Source: Photorhabdus laumondii subsp. laumondii (GTDB taxonomy: Bacteria; Pseudomonadota; Gammaproteobacteria; Enterobacterales; Enterobacteriaceae). From it: a DNA stretch of 64,000 nt. The stretch spans positions 4,154,001 through 4,218,000 of the forward strand of contig NZ_CP024901.1 in assembly GCF_003343245.1 (NCBI RefSeq), given 5' to 3'. The translations under genes and the position numbers were made by a program. Shown here piece by piece: positions 57,878 through 64,000 of the stretch (position 1 is its first letter; every line of letters starts with the position of its first letter). The notes under the pieces are model-generated. The model saw only the letters and a list, made by a program, of their open reading frames with translations. It was not told where the DNA came from and ran no database searches.

Positions 57878-58398
57878 TTAACTGGTACAACGACTAAGCG
57901 CGAGCTTCAGCCCCGCACCGATCTCAGCAATCGAATCTTCTTTTTCCATCAAACAAGTTACGGCATGGGTATCAGATTTAGCATTGCTTAACAGCGGGTT
58001 TGAGGTATGACTCAATCCTTCTGCCAGATTCTTAGCACCTTCTTTGGTGTTACCTAATACTTTTACCGTTCACCTGCCGCTACTGCGGTGACGGCAATCG
58101 CCGCATCCTGCCGCGCAATGACGCGCGCTTCCGCAGCTTTATCCCCTTTTCCTGCCGCTAAGATGTCTTTTTGATTCTCTACCGATAACTGGTACAACAT
58201 GTGCTCAGTCATGTTATTACGATAGACAAGCTCCGCGCTGTTCGCCGCACTGTAAGCGTCTTCCGGGGTATGGCTAATCAGGGCACCTGACAATGCCCCG
58301 ATAAATTTAGCCGTCTGAGCCTTAGCTTCATTACCCGTCAGCGCTTCCTGAATTTTATGGATTTGTCACTCTGTTTCATTCTTATATGCCGGTTCAAC
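57878..58398 (-). pseudogene. Broken orphan CdiA-CT cassette
   Basis: Copy of the TpsA pre-toxin region. The 5' part (58398 to ~58064) encodes ALISHTPEDAYSAANSAEL and AEARVIARQDAAIAVTAV, then a ~185-bp deletion shifts the frame to a stop (AGER). Past it, the original frame resumes as VLGNTKEGAKNLAEGLSH and NAKSDTHAVTCL, and ends with a short unique tail (EKEDSIAEIGAGLKLALSR). The tail replaces the toxin region seen in the next cassette. Not functional as it stands. Confidence 0.88.
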
Positions 58399-58411
58399 TT
58401 CGGGCCTTGTT

Positions 58412-58876
58412 TTACTTATCAGGATCAAAATATATATCAAAGGAACATTCTAGATCTAAGTCAGATATAGATCTCATTTGTTCCGGCCATAGTACCGGCC
58501 CACTATGCCCAAATTTAGAACGCCACACACAACTCAATGTTATACTAATACCCTCAGTACGTTGCAGTTGCTTTAATCCTATTTCAGATTGATTTAATTT
58601 CCTTAACAGCCAATCTATATGATCCCTTAGATCCTTCGACTCTACATATGATTTTGAAGATAAAAACCAACTGGACAACTTAATTTCTCGGGTTTTTCCT
58701 CGACTATTAGTTACTGTTGTTCCAACAATATTCTTCTGTGTAGGTTCAAGTTTCAGTAGCCTGCTCACATTATCAGGGTGCATCATTCCTGGATAAATCA
58801 ATAATTGTGCATAACACTCAGAACAAGTCGGATAATCACTCGATACTGGGGTAACCCTAGATTTAATAGTACTCAT
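58412..58876 (-). CDS. DUF4279-type immunity protein candidate
   Basis: 154 residues. SECYAQLLIYPGMMHPDNVS, LLKLEPTQKNIVG, a tryptophan-containing SSWFLSSKS and the closing LECSFDIYFDPD match the DUF4279 family, often found as immunity genes of polymorphic toxins. ATG at 58876 overlaps the TGA of the toxin cassette (ATGA). It most likely neutralises the toxin encoded at 58873-60105. The link is inferred from position. Confidence 0.78.
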   Translation of the reverse strand: MSTIKSRVTPVSSDYPTCSECYAQLLIYPGMMHPDNVSRLLKLEPTQKNIVGTTVTNSRGKTREIKLSSWFLSSKSYVESKDLRDHIDWLLRKLNQSEIGLKQLQRTEGISITLSCVWRSKFGHSGPVLWPEQMRSISDLDLECSFDIYFDPDK

Positions 58877-60105
58877 GGTAAATAATCTCCAATATTCCCA
58901 ATAACCTTCCCGGCATCATCTATATAGTTCCCATTATCTAAAATTCGACCGTGGAAATCATTCCTCAATCCATTTTCTTTTTTCAAAGCCTCAAGAGCCC
59001 GACCCCATTCACGACTTGTCAGATTCTCACCAAGTTGATTATTTAGTGTATTAGCTGTGCTCTTATTTAAAGTATTACCACCTGTTTGTAATACAGTTGG
59101 TACTCTACCAGCAGCTCCGACGCTTGGAGGTACTGGTAGGGGTAATCCATTTGCATCAAGCCATTTGCCATCAACAAGCTGATTAGTTGCCCCTTGTGTG
59201 CCATTCTTTGCCATACCTACAGCAACAGCTTCCGTCGCTGTTGACGAGTTGCGCTCTATATACAACTTCTCATTTTCGATCAAACTAGCTACGGCATGGG
59301 TATCAGATTTAGCATTGCTTAACAGCGGGTTTGAGGTATGACTCAATCCTTCTGCCAGATTCTTAGCACCTTCTTTGGTGCTACCTAATACTTTTACCGT
59401 TCCCGCCGCCAAAACACCCGTTCCAACCGCCGCTTCTGGCGCAACCGCATCAGCGACAAAAATACCTACGTTATTCAGGCACAGCGCCGGATTGGTTTTA
59501 CAGCCTTCAAGCGCAACACGCCCTGCCGTTGCCATTTCAGCCGAGGCGGCAATCAGTATCTGACCGCCATAAACCAGCGCGTAACCGCCTGCCGCCACCG
59601 CGGTGACGGCAATCGCCGCATCCTGCCGTGCAATGACGCGCGCTTCCGCAGCTTTATCCCCTTTTCCTGCCGCTAAGATGTCTTTTTGATTTTCTACCGA
59701 TAACTGATACAACATGTGCTCAGTCATGTTATTTCGATAGACAAGCTCCGCGCTGTAAGCGCCTTCCGGGGTATGGCTAATCAGTGCGCCTGATAATGCC
59801 CCGATAAATTTAGCCGTCTGAGCCTTAACTTCATTACCCGTCAGCGCTTCCTGTAGCTTATGGATTTGTCGCTCGGTTTCATTTTTATACGCCGGTTCAA
59901 ATAGCCGGCTTTCCATTGTGATTGCCGCTAATTCAGCCGCCAGCGCACCCACAGCCGCCCCTTTGGCATCCCCACCGGCGATTTCAGCGCTAATGCCTGC
60001 CACAACCGCGTGGCTCAATATCTTGCCTGAGTGGCCTAAAATCTCCCCGTTATCACCAATCAGTTTGGCACCTTCCGCATTAATCTGATTACCGATATTG
60101 CTCAA
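58873..60105 (-). CDS. Orphan CdiA-CT toxin cassette with DUF637/pre-toxin module
   Basis: 410 residues from a TTG; similarity to the main TpsA extends upstream to ~60160 and there is no proper start, as in silent orphan cassettes. It repeats the pre-toxin part (SNIGNQINAEGAKLIGDN through VLGSTKEGAKNLAEGLSH). It then diverges after NAKSDTHAV into ~140 unique residues ending RDF-less WGRALEALKKENGLRNDF and GRILDNGNYIDD. This tail should be the toxin; I do not recognise its activity. Compared with the main copy it lacks four residues (AANS) near YRNNMTEH. Confidence 0.82.
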   Translation of the reverse strand: MSNIGNQINAEGAKLIGDNGEILGHSGKILSHAVVAGISAEIAGGDAKGAAVGALAAELAAITMESRLFEPAYKNETERQIHKLQEALTGNEVKAQTAKFIGALSGALISHTPEGAYSAELVYRNNMTEHMLYQLSVENQKDILAAGKGDKAAEARVIARQDAAIAVTAVAAGGYALVYGGQILIAASAEMATAGRVALEGCKTNPALCLNNVGIFVADAVAPEAAVGTGVLAAGTVKVLGSTKEGAKNLAEGLSHTSNPLLSNAKSDTHAVASLIENEKLYIERNSSTATEAVAVGMAKNGTQGATNQLVDGKWLDANGLPLPVPPSVGAAGRVPTVLQTGGNTLNKSTANTLNNQLGENLTSREWGRALEALKKENGLRNDFHGRILDNGNYIDDAGKVIGNIGDYLP

Positions 60106-60167
60106 CAGCGCGGTTTGCAGGTTATCTGTAAAACTGCCGCCGTTAATCGCGATACCTACATTAACCT

Positions 60168-60485
60168 CTAATATTCTCTTCTTATGTATATAAAACCACT
60201 TAAGCTATCAAGATCTCTAAATGGATTTGTAGAGAAAACTACCTCATCGTTTACACCTCTAATATCGTTATTAGATGATGTGTGAGCTAAAATATTCGCT
60301 ATGACTATATCTAAACTTTCGTAATCTTCCTCTGTCGGTTCACGATCAAGATAATATCTTAATGTTAGGAGCTTTTTTTCATTATTGAATCCAACGGCTA
60401 TTGCTCTGATAGCCGGATAAATTTCTCCAAGAAGAGCTTTTGACACCCATATAAACAACTCGTCTGGTATAGTTTTTAACATCAT
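60168..60485 (-). CDS. Immunity protein candidate for the type-50 toxin cassette
   Basis: 105 residues: LLGEIYPAIRAIAVGF, LLTLRYYLDREPTEEDYE, SLDIVIANILAHTSS. The ordering resembles small acidic immunity proteins seen after polymorphic toxins. It begins 9 bp after the stop of the toxin cassette. The ATG has AGG upstream. Partner assignment is positional. Confidence 0.72.
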   Translation of the reverse strand: MMLKTIPDELFIWVSKALLGEIYPAIRAIAVGFNNEKKLLTLRYYLDREPTEEDYESLDIVIANILAHTSSNNDIRGVNDEVVFSTNPFRDLDSLSGFIYIRREY

Positions 60486-60494
60486 AAAAAAACC

Positions 60495-61094
60495 TCAATG
60501 CTGAATAGGGTTAGCTGGAACAATATGCGCCCCGTTTTTTCCATAATGAATAATGCCATAATTTGTTGGCTGTCCTTCATATTTCCCTATTGGTTTACCA
60601 AAATTAACAATAGGTTGATTACGTGGAGTCATCCGTATGATGGGATATTCACCTGAGTGAACACCATTAAGTAATTTTTGAGGATCTACACCTTCCGCTA
60701 ATGGAGAACGTCCAGGAATATAGTTGTTATGCCCTGTAATGTGTTTTCCTTGTTGCCCTAGATGAATTTCTTTTGATAACCCCTGAGGGCTTGGCAAACC
60801 TGTAGATACATTCTTCAATGTATTCATACCCGCATTGTGCAATTCTCCTGCCAGATTCTTAGCACCTTCTTTGGTGCTACCTAATACTTTTACCGTTCCC
60901 GCAGCCAAAACACCGGTCCCAACTGCCGCTTCTGGCGCAACCGCATCAGCGACAAAAATACCCACGTTATTCAGGCACAGCGCCGGATTGGTTTTACAGC
61001 CTTCAAGCGCAACACGCCCTGCCGTTGCCATTTCAGCCGAGGCGGCAATCAGTATCTGACCGCCATAAACCAGCGCGTAACCGCCTGCCGCCAC
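60495..61094 (-). CDS. Orphan CdiA-CT cassette with polymorphic toxin type 50 domain
   Basis: 199 residues from a GTG; the same frame is open further upstream to about 61195. The first ~80 residues copy the main TpsA (GGYALVYGGQILIAASAEMA ... VLGSTKEGAKNLAGEL). The ~115-residue tail is new: LGQQGKHITGHNNYIPGRSP, AEGVDPQKLLNGVHSG, YGIIHYGKNGAHIVPANP. This matches my memory of the Ntox50 family, thought to be an RNase-like fold, with conserved HxxGHNNY and IHYxxxGxHIVP. No independent start signal; likely expressed only after recombination into tpsA, or at low level. Confidence 0.8.
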   Translation of the reverse strand: MAAGGYALVYGGQILIAASAEMATAGRVALEGCKTNPALCLNNVGIFVADAVAPEAAVGTGVLAAGTVKVLGSTKEGAKNLAGELHNAGMNTLKNVSTGLPSPQGLSKEIHLGQQGKHITGHNNYIPGRSPLAEGVDPQKLLNGVHSGEYPIIRMTPRNQPIVNFGKPIGKYEGQPTNYGIIHYGKNGAHIVPANPIQH

Positions 61095-61149
61095 CGCGGT
61101 GACGGCAATCGCCGCATCCTGCCGCGCAATGACGCGCGCTTCCGCAGCT

Positions 61150-61400
61150 TTATCCCCTTTATTTTCAACTAAGGCTCCCGTAACACCTGTCGCCCTTAGC
61201 TATACCTTTAGTAATATTAGCCTTATAAGGTCATATCGCAGTCTAGTGTTTTGCTTAACCAAAATCCCCCAAGTCTGAGCCAGTTGCTGCTCCTAGAACA
61301 TTATTTTCAGCAACAACATTCTCTATCATGAAATCTGACCATAAACATGCTTTTTCCTTAATACACTCAGTTAGTTATATCTGGTCTGGACCTAAACAAA
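61150..61400 (-). pseudogene. Recombination scar and VENN-like cassette remnant
   Basis: At 61150-61190 the frame reads ATGVTGALVENKGDKAAEAR. The parts ATG.TGA, LVENKGD and KAAEAR come from three separated places in the main TpsA (DNA near 63330, 63240 and 62480). Beyond a stop, 61255-61383 encodes another C-terminal stump: ECIKEKACLWSDFMIENV, VAENNVLGAATGSDLG and a stop. The AENN element recalls the VENN pre-toxin motif. Decayed. Confidence 0.7.
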
Positions 61401-61459
61401 GTTAGCCGCCGATGAAACTGCCCAAAAATTAAGGTTCAGTTCACAAAGCAAGAGCGAGT

Positions 61460-61681
61460 TCAATTGTTCAATAAATGTTCTTTGGCTTTTGATAAAGCAT
61501 ATTGAAGCCAATCAAGATCAATTATTCTGGTGCTAGGAGAAAATTCTACCTTAATATTTTCAACCCCCTCTTCTTGTTGCAAAAGAGCAAAAAACTCTCC
61601 ATTACAATAAATTTCAGCTACCAAACATTCGTAATCTATATCGCTTGCTATGACAATTTTCAGTTGATACCTATTATTCAT
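61460..61681 (-). CDS. Immunity protein candidate of the main TpsA toxin
   Basis: 73 residues: YQLKIVIASDIDYECLVAEI, FFALLQQEEGVENIKVEF, IDLDWLQYALSKAKEHLL. The small acidic protein starts within the TpsA stop (TAATG), so translation is coupled. The layout is that of cdiA-cdiI. Function inferred from position and size. Confidence 0.75.
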   Translation of the reverse strand: MNNRYQLKIVIASDIDYECLVAEIYCNGEFFALLQQEEGVENIKVEFSPSTRIIDLDWLQYALSKAKEHLLNN

Positions 61682-64000
61682 TATGGCTCCAAAAATCCAC
61701 GAAAGTTACCTTGAGGATCAAATCTCGCCCCACGACCATCCGGTGCTACTATATCAAAACCACCAAAACGATTACCTTGTTGAACCTTAGCTCTTGGTGT
61801 TTTAATTATCTCCTCCAAGATTTTTTGTCCTTGCTGATTAACCTGTTCTGGATTTCCTTTAGCAGCAGGGAATGCGCTGCCCTCACGGCTTCCATGCTTC
61901 TGCAAAGCTCTACCAGCAACAGTGAAATTTCCAGCTTTAGCTGCCGGATCAATTTTAGTTCCTGTTTCAGCAAGTTCGGCTAACCCTAATTTGCCAAATT
62001 TCCCTGCATCTATTTTTTGAGCAACAGACTTATTAAGCAGATTTTTAGCTGCAATAACCGCTACAGCTTCTGTTTGTACCGCTTCCGCCGCAGTTTTACC
62101 CGCACCGATTATACCCGCAGCACCCACACCACCCGGTGTTAATGCCTCAGCGACCTGCATACCCGCATGACTCAATCCTTCTGCCAAATCCTTGGCACCT
62201 TCTTTGGTGCTACCTAATACTTTTACCGTTCCCGCAGCCAAAACGCCCGTCCCAACCGCCGCTTCTGGCGCAATCGCATCAGCGACAAAAATACCTACGT
62301 TATTCAGGCACAGCGCCGGATTGGTTTTACAGCCCTCAAGCGCAACACGCCCTGCCGTTGCCATTTCAGCCGAGGCGGCAATCAGTATCTGGCCGCCATA
62401 AACCAGCGCATAACCGCCTGCCGCCACCGCGGTAACGGCAATCGCCGCATCCTGCCGCGCAATGACGCGCGCTTCCGCAGCTTTATCCCCTTTTCCTGCC
62501 GCTAAGATGTCTTTTTGATTTTCTACCGATAACTGATACAACATGTGCTCAGTCATGTTATTACGATAGACAAGCTCCGCGCTGTTCGCCGCACTGTAAG
62601 CGCCTTCCGGGGTATGGCTAATCAGGGCACCTGATAATGCCCCGATAAATTTAGCCGTCTGAGCCTTAACTTCATTACCCGTCAGCGCTTCCTGTAGCTT
62701 ATGGATTTGTCGCTCAGTTTCATTCTTATACGCCGGTTCAAATAGCCGGCTTTCCATTGTGATTGCCGCTAATTCAGCCGCCAGCGCACCCACAGCCGCC
62801 CCTTTGGCATCCCCGCCGGCAATTTCAGCGCTAATGCCTGCCACAACCGTATGGCTCAATATCTTGCCTGAATGGCCTAAAATCTCCCCATTATCACCAA
62901 TCAGTTTGGCACCTTCCGCATTAATCTGGTTACCTATATTGCTCAACAACGCGGTTTGCAGGTTATCCGTAAAACTGCCGCCGTTAATCGCCGTCCCTAT
63001 TGTTGAACTCACGATGGATTGTGCCGCAACACGCTGGGCCACCTGACTCCAATTCTGATTACTCAATAAGGGAAGCTGCGCTTTTAGCGGATCGACAACG
63101 CCTTTTCCCTCCACTAATTTTCCCCAGCCCATCGTGTGGTCTAAGCCCCCTAATGCGCCACCCACGGCGATTTGGGTCACGAGGGATTTGACGGCTTCGC
63201 GCTTCGCTAAGGCAGCCAGTGTCTTGGTGAGATCCCCTTTATTTTCAACTAAGGCCACCGCCGCCTGCGAGGTCAACCCGATCATTCCGCCATAAGCCGC
63301 CCCATAAACCGCGCTCGCCGTGGCTCCCGTAGCGCCTGTCGCCCCCACGGCACCACTTCCCGCCCAGGCCGCCAGGCCCGAACCCGCCGTGACCGCCGCG
63401 ACCGCAATCGCAATCACCGCACCCACTACAGGGTTTAAGCTTTCGCTTTTTTTGTCCCAGCTACTGTAAGCGTCCTTAACCTGATTCCACTGGACATCAT
63501 TGCGGCCTTGAAGATTTTTCAGCCATTCCGTACCGGGAGTGTGACTCAGTACCCCTAACGCGTCTTCCAGTAACTGCCCCTCTTTCACTTTCACATCCGC
63601 ATTGATGCCTGTCGCCGCCTCCACCGTCAGCGTACCGCCAACATGCACTGAGGGGATTATCCAAGTCTCCTCACGGTGACCTTTATCGCGCTGTGTAATA
63701 AAAAAGCCTTTTGATGTCGTGATGCTCTGCTCAAAATCAATATTGGGCATCGCCTTGAAGTTCACTTTCCCTGTCTGGCTGGTGATTTTCGCGTTTTTAC
63801 CGGTTTCTATCCGACTCGCTTCCAATGTCACCTCATCTTTTGCCATCAGGTTAATATCACCCCCGGCCGTAAATTCCGTGACTTTGTTGGTCTTCTTGAT
63901 TTGTATTCTATGTTCGGTTTTAGACCCAAACACTTTACACGACTTTATGGGCCCCAAACCTTTACAGCTTTTCTCTGTTTCTTCCCGCCTGTAGACTTCT
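61681..64000 (-). CDS. 3' end of a large TpsA/CdiA-like contact toxin gene, runs off right edge
   Basis: At least 772 residues; the frame is open to the edge (EVYRREETEKSC... upstream of the first usable codon), so the start is outside. Order: end of the FHA-repeat/haemagglutinin stem (GGDINLMAKDEVTLEASRIE), alanine-glycine-rich hydrophobic stretch (VVGAVIAIAVAAVTAGSG), a DUF637-like block (NWSQVAQRVAAQSIVSSTIG), pre-toxin region (ELVYRNNMTEHMLYQLSVEN). A ~130-residue C-terminal toxin follows, ending APDGRGARFDPQGNFRGFLE. The tail motif KHGSREGSAFPAAKGNPEQV is common in polymorphic toxins; its activity is not known to me. Exported by a TpsB. Confidence 0.9.
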   Translation of the reverse strand, partial: EVYRREETEKSCKGLGPIKSCKVFGSKTEHRIQIKKTNKVTEFTAGGDINLMAKDEVTLEASRIETGKNAKITSQTGKVNFKAMPNIDFEQSITTSKGFFITQRDKGHREETWIIPSVHVGGTLTVEAATGINADVKVKEGQLLEDALGVLSHTPGTEWLKNLQGRNDVQWNQVKDAYSSWDKKSESLNPVVGAVIAIAVAAVTAGSGLAAWAGSGAVGATGATGATASAVYGAAYGGMIGLTSQAAVALVENKGDLTKTLAALAKREAVKSLVTQIAVGGALGGLDHTMGWGKLVEGKGVVDPLKAQLPLLSNQNWSQVAQRVAAQSIVSSTIGTAINGGSFTDNLQTALLSNIGNQINAEGAKLIGDNGEILGHSGKILSHTVVAGISAEIAGGDAKGAAVGALAAELAAITMESRLFEPAYKNETERQIHKLQEALTGNEVKAQTAKFIGALSGALISHTPEGAYSAANSAELVYRNNMTEHMLYQLSVENQKDILAAGKGDKAAEARVIARQDAAIAVTAVAAGGYALVYGGQILIAASAEMATAGRVALEGCKTNPALCLNNVGIFVADAIAPEAAVGTGVLAAGTVKVLGSTKEGAKDLAEGLSHAGMQVAEALTPGGVGAAGIIGAGKTAAEAVQTEAVAVIAAKNLLNKSVAQKIDAGKFGKLGLAELAETGTKIDPAAKAGNFTVAGRALQKHGSREGSAFPAAKGNPEQVNQQGQKILEEIIKTPRAKVQQGNRFGGFDIVAPDGRGARFDPQGNFRGFLEP

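Overview
The window looks like a chromosomal piece of an insect-pathogenic enterobacterium of the Photorhabdus/Xenorhabdus type (Morganellaceae). The housekeeping block xerD-fldB-ygfX-sdhE-ygfZ and recJ-dsbC-prfB-lysS has Enterobacterales order. Intergenic DNA is AT-rich, the same 123-bp palindromic repeat recurs seven times, and large biosynthetic and two-partner-secretion loci are interleaved with core genes. Genus is inferred from style; no rRNA or marker gene settles it.

Layout. (1) 0-14 kb, minus strand: a peptide-antibiotic-like operon. An EctB-type diaminobutyrate aminotransferase, a JmjC/cupin-8 oxygenase and a GNAT acetyltransferase precede a three-module NRPS (C-A-T x3), which is joined by an ATGA overlap to a second NRPS running off the left edge. 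(2) 14.8-22.4 kb: the methylcitrate operon prpBCDE with divergent prpR, a good sigma-54 promoter match and a palindromic operator candidate. (3) 22.4-27.1 kb: a GlxA-type regulator, an isonitrile-hydratase-like DJ-1 protein, one Rpn-type nuclease and the tail of another, and a xenobiotic acetyltransferase. (4) 27.3-36.8 kb: core genes: tRNA-Gly(CCC), lysS, prfB with its programmed frameshift, recJ, dsbC, xerD, fldB, ygfX, sdhE, ygfZ and an HD-domain gene. (5) 36.8-41.5 kb: two tandemly duplicated glycine-rich collagen-like genes with transposon and transporter debris. (6) 41.5-50 kb, minus strand: a tight seven-gene operon. It holds a DAO-type flavoprotein, a PrmC-like methyltransferase, an alpha-oxoamine synthase, the PapB/PapA/PapC triad for 4-aminophenylpyruvate and a DHA2 exporter; it looks like an uncharacterised biosynthetic locus. 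(7) 50-53.6 kb: an intact IS630-family element next to a 46 x 9-bp array and an 11 x 12-bp array. (8) 54.2-64 kb, minus strand: a two-partner secretion/CDI-like locus. The 3' end of a large TpsA/CdiA gene and its immunity gene are followed by orphan toxin-immunity cassettes, degenerate cassettes and a TpsB transporter.

Main points. The two biosynthetic operons are the best candidates for new chemistry. The 123-bp repeats have ends matching the ends of the IS630 element, sit at TA dinucleotides and are nearly all exactly 123 bp, so they read as IS630-driven MITEs. The toxin locus is a recombination mosaic with scars readable at base level. All family assignments come from reading motifs and remembered homologues; no database search was possible.
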